Part shown: positions 28,017-37,062 of the stretch, one piece after another
Layout of the letters: each line of letters begins with the position of its first letter
Position numbering within the stretch: position 1 is the stretch's first letter
Assembly: GCF_034343125.1 (NCBI RefSeq)
Contig: NZ_CP139957.1
Location: forward strand, 1,139,001 to 1,203,000
Source of the DNA: Caldicellulosiruptor danielii
GTDB lineage: Bacteria > Bacillota > Thermoanaerobacteria > Caldicellulosiruptorales > Caldicellulosiruptoraceae
Direction of reading: 5' to 3'
DNA length: 64,000 nt
Made by a program: the position numbers and the translations under genes
Notes under the pieces: generated by a model
Databases searched by the model: none
The model's input: the letters and a program-made list of their open reading frames with translations, nothing else
What the model was told of the DNA's origin: nothing

Positions 28017-28060
28017 ATACTTGCCCCTGCTTTTAAAGTCTAAAAGCAGGGGTAAAGTAT
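28017..28060 (+). other. Intercistronic hairpin between acpP and fabF
   Basis: A perfect 12-bp stem CCCCTGCTTTTA/TAAAAGCAGGGG with a 5-base loop, extended by ATACTT/AAGTAT at the base. No T-run follows, so it does not look like a normal terminator. It could protect the abundant acpP mRNA or be an RNase III processing site. Confidence 0.7.
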
Positions 28061-28094
28061 TCAACACTTTTAAATGTTTAGGAGGTAAACTTGA

Positions 28095-29333
28095 ATGAAA
28101 AGAAGAGTTGTAATAACTGGGCTGGGAGTTATATCCTCTTTGGGATTTGATATAGATACATTTTGGAATTCTCTCAAGAGAGGGAAAAATGGGATTAAAG
28201 TTGTAGAGAAATTTGACATCTCAAGCTTTCCTACAAAGGTTGCTGCAGAGATTGTGGATTTTGACCCTACAAATTACATAGACAAAAAAGAAGCACGAAG
28301 AATGGATAGGTTTACACACTTTGCTTTGGCGGCAACAAAACTTGCACTTGAAGATAGCAAACTTGATTTAGAAAACATTGACAAGACAAAAGTTGGTGTG
28401 GTTATAGGAAGTGGTATTGGGGGAATTGAGACATTAGAAGAGCAGGCAAATGTCTTGAGAGAAAAGGGACCATCAAGGGTAAGTCCATTCTTTGTTCCAA
28501 TGATGATAGCAAATATTGCAGCAGGACACATTGCAATAACGTATGGGTTCAAAGGTATAAATGAGACAATTGTAACAGCATGTGCTTCATCTGCTCATGC
28601 AATTGGAGAAGCATTTAGAATGATTCAGCAAGACTATGCTGATGTGATAGTGACTGGGGGATCTGAGGCAGCGATCACACCACTTTCATTTGCAGGTTTT
28701 TGTGCTATGAAGGCAATGTCAACAAACCCTGACCCGAATTCAGCTTGCAGACCATTTGATAGAGATAGAGACGGTTTTGTAATGGGCGAAGGCGGGGCGA
28801 TACTTATCTTAGAAGAACTTGAACATGCAAAAAAGCGAGGAGCTAAAATATATGCTGAAGTTGTTGGTTATGGTGCATCAGATGATGCATATCACATTAC
28901 AGCGCCTGACCCAGAAGGAGAAGGGCCTATGCTTGCAATGCAAAAGGCAATAAAAGACGCAGGAATTGCTCCTGAAAAGATAGATTATATAAATGCTCAC
29001 GGTACCTCCACACCTTACAACGATAAATTCGAAACCCTGGCAATTAAAAAGGTGTTCAGAGAACATGCATATAAACTTTCAATAAGCTCTACAAAGTCTA
29101 TGACTGGTCACTGGCTTGGTGCTGCAGGTGCAGTGGAAACATTGATAACTACATTGGCAATATATAACCAGTTTGTTCCACCCACAATCAACTATGCAAC
29201 CAAAGACGAAGAGTGCGATTTGGATTATACTGTTAATCAGGGCAAAGAAAGACCTATAGAGTATGCTATGACAAACTCTTTTGGTTTTGGAGGTCACAAC
29301 GCAGTTCTTGTTCTGAAAAAATACGAAGAATAG
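28095..29333 (+). CDS. fabF: 3-oxoacyl-ACP synthase II
   Basis: A 412-residue elongating condensing enzyme. The active-site cysteine lies in [12 protein letters not shown] near residue 163; catalytic histidines occur in [11 protein letters not shown] near 300 and in [15 protein letters not shown] near 340. Length is standard. It is the last gene of the fatty-acid operon. AGGAGG precedes the ATG. Confidence 0.96.
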   Translation: MKRRVVITGLGVISSLGFDIDTFWNSLKRGKNGIKVVEKFDISSFPTKVAAEIVDFDPTNYIDKKEARRMDRFTHFALAATKLALEDSKLDLENIDKTKVGVVIGSGIGGIETLEEQANVLREKGPSRVSPFFVPMMIANIAAGHIAITYGFKGINETIVTACASSAHAIGEAFRMIQQDYADVIVTGGSEAAITPLSFAGFCAMKAMSTNPDPNSACRPFDRDRDGFVMGEGGAILILEELEHAKKRGAKIYAEVVGYGASDDAYHITAPDPEGEGPMLAMQKAIKDAGIAPEKIDYINAHGTSTPYNDKFETLAIKKVFREHAYKLSISSTKSMTGHWLGAAGAVETLITTLAIYNQFVPPTINYATKDEECDLDYTVNQGKERPIEYAMTNSFGFGGHNAVLVLKKYEE

Positions 29334-29341
29334 AAAAATAG

Positions 29342-29376
29342 AAATGCCCCAATTTAAAAAAGAATTGGGGCATTTT
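29342..29376 (+). terminator. Intrinsic terminator after fabF
   Basis: AAATGCCCCAATT and AATTGGGGCATTT form a 13-bp stem with an 8-base loop. The T-run is short (TTTT), so read-through into rnc is possible. Confidence 0.75.
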
Positions 29377-29425
29377 GTCTTTGGTAAAAAAAGATTTTTG
29401 ACGAAAGGAGAAAACAGAAGTAAGG

Positions 29426-30100
29426 ATGGAAGAAATAGAGAAAGCTTTGGGATACAAATTCAAGGATAAGAGTTTGATGAGACTTGCGCTTACTCACAAG
29501 TCGGCAACACACAGCAACAATAACTGCTATGAAAGGCTTGAATTTCTTGGTGATGCAGCTTTAGAACTTGCTGTGAGCAAATATTTGTTTGTTTACTTTC
29601 CTGAGCTTTCTGAAGGTGAGCTCACGAGTATAAGAACTGCAGTTGTGTGTAGTCAGACATTATCTAAGGTTGCGGAAAAGCTGAATCTTAAAAATCATAT
29701 AATCTTTGGGAAACGCGAAAAAATGGAAAAATTCCAAGAAAACAAATCTATTTTAGCAGATGTACTTGAAGCATTATTTGGAGCAATTTTTATTGAATCT
29801 GGCTTCGATATAGTTGAGAAGATTATTGTTAATCTGCTTAAACCTTACATTCAAAAAGCTGTAGAAGGCAAGCTTTTTTACGATTACAAGACAAAGCTTC
29901 AGGAACTTGTGCAAAAGAGAGGACATAAAAAGATTGTATACAAAGATTGTGAAATAATTGAAAAGAAATATTTCAAATCAGAACTTTTCATTGAAGGGAA
30001 AAAGGTCTCTGAAGGATACGGAACCTCAAAAAAGAAGCTCAGCAGGATGCAGCATATAAATTCTTGCTTGAAATGGGGGAGCAAGAGGAGTGAAACATAG
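29426..30100 (+). CDS. rnc: Ribonuclease III, frame disrupted near the C-terminus
   Basis: A double-strand-specific endoribonuclease for rRNA and mRNA processing. The catalytic signature ERLEFLGDAALELAVSKYLF is near residue 37, and the second acidic cluster ILADVLEALFGAIFIESG near 110. A dsRNA-binding domain starts near residue 150. After GTSKK the annotated frame reads KLSRMQHINSC, which is foreign to the family. One base back, the -1 frame reads EAQQDAAYKFLLEMGEQEE and stops at 30093, exactly the expected dsRBD end. The change point is A AAA AAG (30028-30034) in the phase needed for -1 slippage. The zero-frame product is 224 residues and the shifted product 222. It is either programmed or transcriptional slippage, a real deletion, or a sequencing error. 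Confidence 0.9.
   Translation: MEEIEKALGYKFKDKSLMRLALTHKSATHSNNNCYERLEFLGDAALELAVSKYLFVYFPELSEGELTSIRTAVVCSQTLSKVAEKLNLKNHIIFGKREKMEKFQENKSILADVLEALFGAIFIESGFDIVEKIIVNLLKPYIQKAVEGKLFYDYKTKLQELVQKRGHKKIVYKDCEIIEKKYFKSELFIEGKKVSEGYGTSKKKLSRMQHINSCLKWGSKRSET
30028..30034 (+). other. Slippery heptamer A AAA AAG in rnc
   Basis: Zero-frame codons are TCA AAA AAG, so the heptamer is in phase X XXY YYZ. A -1 shift restores the conserved C-terminus. A Shine-Dalgarno-like GAAGGA ends about 11 bases upstream (30011-30016), similar in spacing to the E. coli dnaX site. No clear stem directly downstream was found. Confidence 0.6.
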
Positions 30101-31115
30101 GATATTACCCATATTTATTCCCCAATATGCCTGTCCTTTTAACTGTATATTTTGCAATCAAAAAACAATATCTGGAGAAAAAGAAGAGGTAAGCTTGGAC
30201 AGGGTAAAAAGGCAGATTGAACAGGGCCTTAAAATTAACTCAAGTGAGGATGTTGAGCTTGCATATTACGGTGGAAATTTTACTGCCATCGATATAAATT
30301 TTCAAAAAAAGTTGCTTGAACTTGCTAATAGTTTCGAGAGAATAAAAAGTATCCGAATTTCCACAAGGCCGGACTGTATTGATGAAGAGAAATTAAGATT
30401 ATTAAAACTTTACAATGTGAGAACAATAGAACTTGGAATCCAAAGCATGTTTGACGACGTTTTAAATGCGTGCGCAAGAGGACACACCGTCCAGCATAGT
30501 AAACAAGCAATGGAAATTATAAAAAAGTATGGGTTTTTACTCGGGGTTCAAGTTATGGTAGGGCTTCCAAAATCAACACCAGAGAAGGATATAGAAACGG
30601 CAAAGATATTGACCAATTTTTCACCGGATATCGCAAGAATTTATCCAACTCTTGTCATAGAGGGTACTTATCTTGCAAAGATGTACCAGAAAGGAGAATA
30701 TGAGCCTCTTTCTTTAGATGAGGCAGTAGTAAGATGTAGCCAGATAAAATCCATATTTATAGAAAATGGAATTAATGTTATTAGAGTTGGTCTACAGCCA
30801 ACAGAAGAGATAAATTACAATGCAAAGGTTTTGGCAGGACCTTTTCATCCTTCATTTGGCGAACTTGTAGACTCAGAGATAATATTCAGAAGGGTTGTAG
30901 AAATATTGCAAAACCAAAAGTTTTCTAAGGTTTTGTTTATGATGCATCCTAAGAACTATTCGAAATTTGTAGGACAGAAAAAAAACAATATCACAAGGTT
31001 TAAACAACTTTTTTCCCATGCTGAAATTGAAATATTATGTAGCTGTGAGCAAGTTGACAGGATAAAGATAATTACAGAATCTGATGAGACAGTAGTTGAT
31101 ATTAGCCGACTTTGA
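30090..31115 (+). CDS. Radical SAM protein, Elp3/coproporphyrinogen oxidase-like
   Basis: A 341-residue protein with a radical SAM cluster motif at the N-terminus (CPFNCIFCNQ, Cys-x3-Cys-x2-Cys), followed by YYGGNFTAID and STRPDCIDEE, the SAM-binding and barrel segments. It belongs to the set of radical SAM proteins commonly found between rnc and smc in Clostridia; the substrate is not known. The GTG start overlaps the TGA that ends the -1 frame of rnc, giving the four-base GTGA overlap typical of coupled genes and supporting 30093 as the ancestral rnc stop. Confidence 0.87.
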   Translation: MKHRILPIFIPQYACPFNCIFCNQKTISGEKEEVSLDRVKRQIEQGLKINSSEDVELAYYGGNFTAIDINFQKKLLELANSFERIKSIRISTRPDCIDEEKLRLLKLYNVRTIELGIQSMFDDVLNACARGHTVQHSKQAMEIIKKYGFLLGVQVMVGLPKSTPEKDIETAKILTNFSPDIARIYPTLVIEGTYLAKMYQKGEYEPLSLDEAVVRCSQIKSIFIENGINVIRVGLQPTEEINYNAKVLAGPFHPSFGELVDSEIIFRRVVEILQNQKFSKVLFMMHPKNYSKFVGQKKNNITRFKQLFSHAEIEILCSCEQVDRIKIITESDETVVDISRL

Positions 31116-31120
31116 GGGTA

Positions 31121-31160
31121 TTTAACATAGATTTAACATTCATTTTAATTTGATTTAACA
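31121..31160 (+). promoter_or_regulatory. Pho box: four phased TTTAACA-type repeats
   Basis: TTTAACA (31121), TTTAACA (31132), TTTTAAT (31143) and TTTAACA (31154) repeat every 11 bases with four-base spacers. This is the arrangement of a PhoP binding site in Bacillus (TTAACA-like direct repeats). A possible -10 box (CATAAT, 31176-31181) follows. It precedes pstS and implies induction on phosphate starvation. Confidence 0.8.
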
Positions 31161-31239
31161 TTAGTTGTGTAAAATCATAATATGAAGAAAGAATAAGGGT
31201 AAAAATAATATGTAAAAAATTATAATGGGGAGTGGAAGA

Positions 31240-32058
31240 ATGTTTAAAAAATCTTTTGCACTTGTAGTTTTATTGTCTCTTTTGAGTTTACTTCTTTTTG
31301 GATGCAAAAATGTGGGAAATGAAGCCCAGAAATCTAAAAATTCGATTACAGTGGCGGGTTCAACCTCTGTTCAGCCATTAGCAGATGACTTAGCAAGGGC
31401 GTTTATGGAAAAACACCCAGACACAAAAATTGAGGTCCAAGGCGGTGGTTCAGGTGTTGGGATAAAATCAGCCAGAGATGGTGTTGCTGATATTGGAACA
31501 TCTTCGAGAGAGCTAAAACCAGAGGAAAAAGGTCTTCATGAATATAAAATAGCAATAGATGGAATTGCAGTTGTTGTACACCCTTCAAATCCTATTGAAA
31601 ATCTCACGATAGCTCAGATAAGAAATATATATACAGGCAAAATAAAAAATTGGAAAGATGTTGGTGGTAAGGATGCACAGATTGTTGTTATAACACGAGA
31701 AGAGGGGTCTGGAACACGTGGTGCTTTTGAAGAACTTGTAATGGGTGGCAGTTCAATTTCTGATTCTGCAGTTGTTCAGCCATCAACAGGTGCAGTAAAG
31801 CAGTCTGTTTCACAGGACCCTAATGCAATTGGATATATTTCAATGGGTGTGTTGGATTCAAGTGTAAAGGCTGTAAAAATAGAAGGAGTGGAAGCAACAG
31901 AGGATAATGTAAAAAACGGCAAGTATAAACTTCAAAGACCATTTTTATTTTTGACAAAGGATGAGCCACAGGGACTTGTAAAAGAGTTTATTGATTTTGC
32001 ATTGAGCAATGAAGGACAAACCATTGTAGAAAAGTATCATTATATCAAAGTAAAATAG
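31240..32058 (+). CDS. pstS: Phosphate ABC transporter substrate-binding lipoprotein
   Basis: A 272-residue lipoprotein. The signal peptide ends in a lipobox LLLFGC, so it is anchored by Cys on the outer membrane face. VAGSTSVQPLADDLA and GGGSGVGIKSARDGVADIGTSSRELK form the phosphate-binding site; EEGSGTRGAFEEL is the third contact. ATG 31240 follows GGGGAGTGG; an upstream in-frame ATG at 31225 lies before that site and is rejected. Confidence 0.94.
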   Translation: MFKKSFALVVLLSLLSLLLFGCKNVGNEAQKSKNSITVAGSTSVQPLADDLARAFMEKHPDTKIEVQGGGSGVGIKSARDGVADIGTSSRELKPEEKGLHEYKIAIDGIAVVVHPSNPIENLTIAQIRNIYTGKIKNWKDVGGKDAQIVVITREEGSGTRGAFEELVMGGSSISDSAVVQPSTGAVKQSVSQDPNAIGYISMGVLDSSVKAVKIEGVEATEDNVKNGKYKLQRPFLFLTKDEPQGLVKEFIDFALSNEGQTIVEKYHYIKVK

Positions 32059-32089
32059 TATTTTATTGTAATGGGGTGTAAGATTTATT

Positions 32090-32944
32090 ATGCCTAAGAA
32101 GAGAAGTGCTATAGAAATTATTTTATTTGTAGCAGCAGCACTCTCAGTAATATCTGTATTTCTAATAACAATTTTCATTTTCAAAGAAGGCTTTGCAGTC
32201 ATAAAAGAATATGGACTTTGGAACTTTATCTTAGGTAAAAAGTGGGCACCTTTGAGTGGCAAATTTGGGATTTTTCCAATGATTTTGGGTTCAATTTATG
32301 TTACTTTGGGAGCAATTATTATAGGTGTGCCTGTTGGGGTAGCAACAGCAATATTTTTGGGTGAACTTGTAAATGAAAAAATATCAAGGCTTATAAGACC
32401 TTTTGTTGAGCTGTTGGCAGGAATTCCATCTGTTATATACGGTTTTTATGGTCTTGTTGTTGTGGTCCCTCTAATAAGGGAATATTTAGGAGGCTCTGGT
32501 TTTTCTATTTTGGCATCTTCTATAATTTTGGGAATTATGATTTTGCCAACAATTATAAACATCTCAGAAGTGTCAATAAGGTCTGTACCAAGAGAATATA
32601 AAGAAGGATCTTTGGCTCTTGGTGCAACTCACTGGCAGACGATAAAAGGAGTTATTTTGCCCGCTGCAAAATCTGGAATCATTGCTTCAATAATTCTTGG
32701 TATGGGAAGAGCAATTGGCGAGACCATGGCTGTTATTATGGTAGCAGGCAACAGTCCAAAAATACCAAATAGCATTTTGGACCAGGTGAGAACTTTAACA
32801 GGAAATATAGCAATTGAGATGGGGTATGCGTCTGGTAAACATGCTCAGGCGCTTTTTGCAACGGGAATTGTTCTTTTTGTAACTATTATGATTTTAAACA
32901 CCATTGCAAATGTAATTGCAAGAAGAGTTGGTGAAGAGAAATGA
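32090..32944 (+). CDS. pstC: Phosphate ABC transporter permease PstC
   Basis: A 284-residue membrane protein with about six transmembrane segments. It contains the permease loop EYKEGSLALGATHWQTIKGVILPAAKSGI (EAA-type motif) and the conserved GIPSVIYGFYGL. It overlaps pstA by four bases. Confidence 0.94.
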   Translation: MPKKRSAIEIILFVAAALSVISVFLITIFIFKEGFAVIKEYGLWNFILGKKWAPLSGKFGIFPMILGSIYVTLGAIIIGVPVGVATAIFLGELVNEKISRLIRPFVELLAGIPSVIYGFYGLVVVVPLIREYLGGSGFSILASSIILGIMILPTIINISEVSIRSVPREYKEGSLALGATHWQTIKGVILPAAKSGIIASIILGMGRAIGETMAVIMVAGNSPKIPNSILDQVRTLTGNIAIEMGYASGKHAQALFATGIVLFVTIMILNTIANVIARRVGEEK

Positions 32945-33783
32945 TAAGAAAGAATAAAGTTGTACAGGGCATTGTATTTTCTATAATTGGACTTTTCACG
33001 TTAATCACCATGATAATATTAATTGTTATAGTGTTTCACATTATTTCTAACGGATTAAAGGGAATAAGCTTGAGTTTTATTCTACAGTATCCTGAGGAGA
33101 TGGGCAAAAGCGGAGGAATATTCCCTGTTATTGTAGGAACTTTGTATGTAACCTTGCTTGCAGTCATAATTGCAGCACCAGTAGGGGTATTAGCAGCAAT
33201 CTATTTGACTGAATATGCAAAGAAAGGGAAAATTGTTGAAGTTATAAGATTTGGCACAGAAACATTGGCTGGGATACCTTCTATAATTTATGGGCTTTTT
33301 GGATTTGCATTTTTTGTAATTGCACTTGGATTTAGATGGTCCATTTTATCAGGTGCACTTACACTTTCGATAATGATTTTACCTACCATTATCCGAACTT
33401 CAGAAGAGGCTATAAAAACTGTTCCGATGTCTTTTAGGGAAGGAAGCCTTGCGCTTGGAGCAACAAAGTGGCAGACAATAGCTAAGGTAGTAGTTCCGCC
33501 TGCAATGCCCGGGATATTGACAGGAGTTATCTTGGGAGTTGGAAGGGCTATAGGTGAAACTGCTGCGGTACTTTTAACAGCTGGGAGTTCGCTTAATTTC
33601 CCCACAAGCATATTCAGTCCAACGCGAACCATGTCTGTGCATCTTTACATCCTTTCTTCAGAAGGACTTTCAAAATTAAATTCATATGCTACTGCAACAT
33701 TGCTTATTTTGATTGTGTTTATAATAAATACATTTGCAAACATGATAATTCGAAGGTATAACAGAATTTTGGGAAGAGGATAA
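32941..33783 (+). CDS. pstA: Phosphate ABC transporter permease PstA
   Basis: A 280-residue membrane partner of PstC with about six transmembrane segments. It shows AGIPSIIYGLFGFAFF and the EAA-type loop FREGSLALGATKWQTIAKVVVPPAMPGI. The expected ATPase gene pstB (and phoU) does not follow; spoVS comes next. The ATPase must be encoded elsewhere or supplied by another transporter. Confidence 0.94.
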   Translation: MIRKNKVVQGIVFSIIGLFTLITMIILIVIVFHIISNGLKGISLSFILQYPEEMGKSGGIFPVIVGTLYVTLLAVIIAAPVGVLAAIYLTEYAKKGKIVEVIRFGTETLAGIPSIIYGLFGFAFFVIALGFRWSILSGALTLSIMILPTIIRTSEEAIKTVPMSFREGSLALGATKWQTIAKVVVPPAMPGILTGVILGVGRAIGETAAVLLTAGSSLNFPTSIFSPTRTMSVHLYILSSEGLSKLNSYATATLLILIVFIINTFANMIIRRYNRILGRG

Positions 33784-33886
33784 ATTAAAGAAGGAATTTT
33801 TAAAATGGTGTAGAATTATATAAAGTAGAAATCGGTTTTATATTTAAATAAAGTCACAACATTATATTCAGGAGGTATAAAAAAGG

Positions 33887-34147
33887 ATGGAAGTTCTAAA
33901 AGTTGCAGCAACTTCAAAACCACAAAAAGTTGCAGGAGCTCTAACTGCAGTTATAAAGGAAAAAAGAGTTGCTGAGCTTCAGGCGGTTGGAGCAGGTGCT
34001 GTAAACCAGGCTGTCAAGGCTATCGCAATTGCAAGAGGAAAAGTAGCACCAAATGGTATTGATTTGATTGTGATTCCGGCATTTTCTGAAATTGATATTG
34101 ACGGTGAAGAAAGAACTGCAATAAAGTTTATTGTTCAGGCAAGGTAA
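33887..34147 (+). CDS. spoVS: Stage V sporulation protein S
   Basis: An 86-residue protein that follows the SpoVS consensus along its length (VAGALTAVIKEKRVAELQAVGAGAVNQAVKAIAIARG, VAPNGIDLIVIPAF, DGEERTAIKFIV). It has an Alba-like nucleic-acid-binding fold. In Bacillus it acts in sporulation and division, but it is also kept in many non-sporulating thermophiles. AGGAGG precedes the ATG. Confidence 0.95.
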   Translation: MEVLKVAATSKPQKVAGALTAVIKEKRVAELQAVGAGAVNQAVKAIAIARGKVAPNGIDLIVIPAFSEIDIDGEERTAIKFIVQAR

Positions 34148-34173
34148 GAAAAATCAATGTTTTTCAATATAGG

Positions 34174-34202
34174 ACAGGTAGGAAATACTACCTGTTTTTT
34201 TT
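34174..34202 (+). terminator. Intrinsic terminator after spoVS
   Basis: ACAGGTAG and CTACCTGT form an 8-bp stem with a short loop, followed by a T-run. Confidence 0.88.
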
Positions 34203-34215
34203 ATTCTAAAATCTA

Positions 34216-34244
34216 TTGACAAACATTTTTAATGGTATTAAAAT
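34216..34244 (+). promoter_or_regulatory. cysK promoter
   Basis: TTGACA (34216-34221) and TAAAAT (34239-34244) at 17-base spacing. Confidence 0.8.
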
Positions 34245-34249
34245 AAAAG

Positions 34250-34280
34250 ATAACCAAGTAATTATATAAAAATACTTGGA
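34250..34280 (+). promoter_or_regulatory. Candidate sulfur operator downstream of the cysK -10 box
   Basis: ATAACCAAGTAA (34250-34261) starts five bases after the -10 box. The same 12-mer stands four bases after the -10 box of the sulfur-assimilation operon at 56882. Here CCAAGTA is also followed by TACTTGG at 34273-34279, forming an inverted repeat. It resembles half sites of Rrf2-type regulators such as CymR or IscR, but the regulator is not identified. Confidence 0.55.
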
Positions 34281-34302
34281 GTAAAAAATAGGAGGTAATA
34301 CT

Positions 34303-35238
34303 ATGTCAAGGATTGCAAAAAATCTTACAGACCTCATTGGTAATACACCATTATTAGAACTATCAAACTATAACAGGTCAAATAATTTAGAAGCAAGAAT
34401 TATAGCAAAATTAGAATATTTTAATCCAGCATCAAGTGTAAAGGATAGAATTGGATTCGCAATGATCAAGGATGCTGAGGAAAAGGGGTTGATAAATAAA
34501 GATACTGTTATTATTGAACCAACGAGTGGGAATACGGGGATTGCATTGGCTTTTGTGGCAGCTGCAAAAAGGTACAGGTTAATACTTACAATGCCAGATA
34601 CAATGAGTATTGAGAGAAGGAAACTTTTAAAGGCTTTGGGAGCCGAGCTTGTATTAACTCCAGGTGCTGAAGGGATGAGAGGTGCTGTAAAAAAAGCAGA
34701 AGAATTAGCAGCACAGATACCAAATTCATTTATACCACAACAATTCAAAAATCCAGCCAATCCTGAAATTCATAGAAGGACAACAGCAGAGGAGATATGG
34801 AGAGACACGGATGGGCAGGTAGATATATTTGTTGCAGGTGTTGGAACTGGTGGAACGATAACAGGTGTAGGAGAAGTTCTAAAATCAAGGAAGCCAGATA
34901 TTAAAGTTGTTGCAGTTGAGCCTTATGATTCGCCGGTGTTATCTGAAGGCAATCCTGGTCCGCATAAGATTCAAGGTATTGGAGCAGGATTTATACCTGA
35001 TGTATTAAATATGTCTATTATAGATGAGATATATAAAGTAAAGAATGAGGAAGCGTTTGAGACATCGAGGAAACTTGCAAGGGCAGAAGGGTTAGTAGTT
35101 GGAATATCATCTGGTGCTGCTGTTTATGCTGCAACACAAATAGCAAAAAGGCCAGAAAACAAAGGAAAAAATATTGTTGTTATTCTCCCGGATACAGGCG
35201 AAAGATATTTGTCAACCCCTCTTTTTGAGGATGCTTGA
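34303..35238 (+). CDS. cysK: Cysteine synthase (O-acetylserine sulfhydrylase)
   Basis: A 311-residue PLP enzyme that makes cysteine from O-acetylserine and sulfide. The PLP lysine lies in [11 protein letters not shown] near residue 47; the substrate loop TSGNTGI and the phosphate-binding GTGGTITG are present. AGGAGG precedes the ATG. It has its own promoter with a candidate sulfur operator, and stands before an HD-domain gene and metNIQ. Confidence 0.95.
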   Translation: MSRIAKNLTDLIGNTPLLELSNYNRSNNLEARIIAKLEYFNPASSVKDRIGFAMIKDAEEKGLINKDTVIIEPTSGNTGIALAFVAAAKRYRLILTMPDTMSIERRKLLKALGAELVLTPGAEGMRGAVKKAEELAAQIPNSFIPQQFKNPANPEIHRRTTAEEIWRDTDGQVDIFVAGVGTGGTITGVGEVLKSRKPDIKVVAVEPYDSPVLSEGNPGPHKIQGIGAGFIPDVLNMSIIDEIYKVKNEEAFETSRKLARAEGLVVGISSGAAVYAATQIAKRPENKGKNIVVILPDTGERYLSTPLFEDA

Positions 35239-35378
35239 GGTGATGTATAAAATGTGTCGGTATTAATACAAAATCTTCAAAAGTCTAATAATATTGATAA
35301 AATAATTTACAGTGCTGTAGAATTTATTGATGCATAGCAATGCAATTGCAGGATTATTAACGAAAGAGGTGCAACAGA

Positions 35379-35966
35379 ATGAGTGAAGTTCAAATAACCA
35401 GAGAGTCAGCATTTGAGCTTTTAAAGAGATATACAAAAAGTGAAAGTCTTATTAAGCATGCGTTGGCAGTGGAAGCAGTTATGAAACATTTTGCAAGATT
35501 GTTTGGTTTTAGTGAGGATGAAGTAATGAAATGGGGGATAATTGGATTATTACATGACATTGATTATGAGATGTACCCCCAACAACATTGTAAGAAAGTT
35601 CGAGAGATACTAATGAATTATGGGTATCCTGAAGAATATATAAGGGCTATTGAAAGTCATGGATACAATATTGTTAATGATGTAAAACCTATTCACAAGA
35701 TGGAAAAAGTGCTTTATACAGTAGACGAATTAACCGGACTTATTACTGCGGTTGCTATATTAAGACCGAGTCGAAGTTTGTTTTATCTCGAAGTAAGTTC
35801 TGTAAAAAAGAAATGGAAACAGAAGTCTTTTGCTAACGGTATTAATCGCCAGGTGATAGAAGATGGTGCACAGATGCTTCAAATGGATTTGGATTATATA
35901 ATTGAACAAACGATTGTAGGGATGCAAAGTGTTGCTGAAGAAATCGGTTTGAAAGGAAACATATAG
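35379..35966 (+). CDS. HD-domain phosphohydrolase-like protein
   Basis: A 195-residue protein with an HD-type metal site: HALAVEAVMKHFARLF (His), GLLHDIDYEMYP (His-Asp) and a later SHGY/YTVDELTGL segment (Asp). It belongs to a family of predicted HD hydrolases common in Clostridia; the substrate is unknown. It stands alone between cysK and metN with moderate gaps on both sides, so no functional link is shown. Confidence 0.82.
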   Translation: MSEVQITRESAFELLKRYTKSESLIKHALAVEAVMKHFARLFGFSEDEVMKWGIIGLLHDIDYEMYPQQHCKKVREILMNYGYPEEYIRAIESHGYNIVNDVKPIHKMEKVLYTVDELTGLITAVAILRPSRSLFYLEVSSVKKKWKQKSFANGINRQVIEDGAQMLQMDLDYIIEQTIVGMQSVAEEIGLKGNI

Positions 35967-36030
35967 AAAATAAAAATGTTTTGTAAAATTAAAGTAAAAT
36001 TATCACAAATACTTCCAGGGAGGAAAATCA

Positions 36031-37062
36031 TTGATCAAAATCAGAAATCTTACAAAAATATACCATTCAAATGGTATCGATATCAAGGCATTAGATAATA
36101 TTAATTTAAATATTGAAAAAGGAGATATTTTTGGAATTATAGGTCCGAGCGGTGCGGGAAAAAGTACACTTATACGATGTATAAATATGTTAGAAAAACC
36201 TACCTATGGGTCAATAGAAATAGATGGAGTTGAAATGACGAAGCTTTCTCCTACCGAACTAAAAGAAATGCGGAAAAAGGTGGGTATAATATTTCAGCAT
36301 TTTAACCTTCTGTCATCCCGGACTGTTAAGGGAAATGTAGCTTTTCCTTTAGAAATTGCTGGTTTGGATAAAAAGACAATAAACAGTAGAGTGAAAGAAC
36401 TCTTGGCTTTGGTTGGGCTTTCTAATAAAGCTGATAGCTATCCTTCACAGCTCTCGGGTGGACAGAAACAGCGAGTAGGCATAGCCAGGGCACTGGCTAA
36501 CAATCCAAAAGTTCTGTTGTGTGATGAGGCAACGTCGGCCCTGGACCCAGAGACTACTTTGTCTATTTTGAATCTTCTTAAAGAGATTAACAGTGAATTT
36601 GGAATTACCATAGTAATGGTAACGCACGAGATGAATGTTGTCAAGCAAATTTGCAAAAATGTAGCGGTAATGGAAAAAGGCCGGGTTGTTGAGCAAGGAT
36701 TGCTTGTTGAAATATTTACGAATCCAAAGAGTAAGATTGCTCAAAATTTCTTGAGATCTCTGACTTTCTCTGAACTTCCAGAAGAGTTAAAGGATAAGAT
36801 AAATAACCTCCACCGTGGTCATTTAGAATGGAAAATTGTTAAGATTAACTTTTTCGGCGAAGTTACAGCTGAGCCAATTTTGACAAGTGTTATAAAAAAA
36901 TTTGACGTAGATATTAATGTGCTCTATGGAAATATTGATTACATCCAGGGCATACCTTATGGTACTCTTATAATTGAATTGAGAGGTAACAATAAAATAG
37001 AAGGAGTGTTAAGATATCTGCAAGAGTTGGGGCTTAAGGTGGAGGTGATTGGTAATGTCTGA
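36031..37062 (+). CDS. metN: Methionine ABC transporter ATP-binding protein
   Basis: A 343-residue ATPase. It has Walker A GPSGAGKSTL near residue 38, signature LSGGQKQRVGIA near 140 and Walker B VLLCDEATSALD. A C-terminal NIL regulatory domain (about residues 265-340) identifies MetN and lets methionine inhibit uptake in the family. TTG start at 36031 with CAGGGAGG upstream. It overlaps metI by eight bases if metI starts at 37055. Confidence 0.93.
   Translation: MIKIRNLTKIYHSNGIDIKALDNINLNIEKGDIFGIIGPSGAGKSTLIRCINMLEKPTYGSIEIDGVEMTKLSPTELKEMRKKVGIIFQHFNLLSSRTVKGNVAFPLEIAGLDKKTINSRVKELLALVGLSNKADSYPSQLSGGQKQRVGIARALANNPKVLLCDEATSALDPETTLSILNLLKEINSEFGITIVMVTHEMNVVKQICKNVAVMEKGRVVEQGLLVEIFTNPKSKIAQNFLRSLTFSELPEELKDKINNLHRGHLEWKIVKINFFGEVTAEPILTSVIKKFDVDINVLYGNIDYIQGIPYGTLIIELRGNNKIEGVLRYLQELGLKVEVIGNV

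Noticed and set aside
34245-34302. T-box or S-box leader before cysK
   Set aside because: The leader is only about 58 bases, far too short for either RNA, and no terminator follows it.
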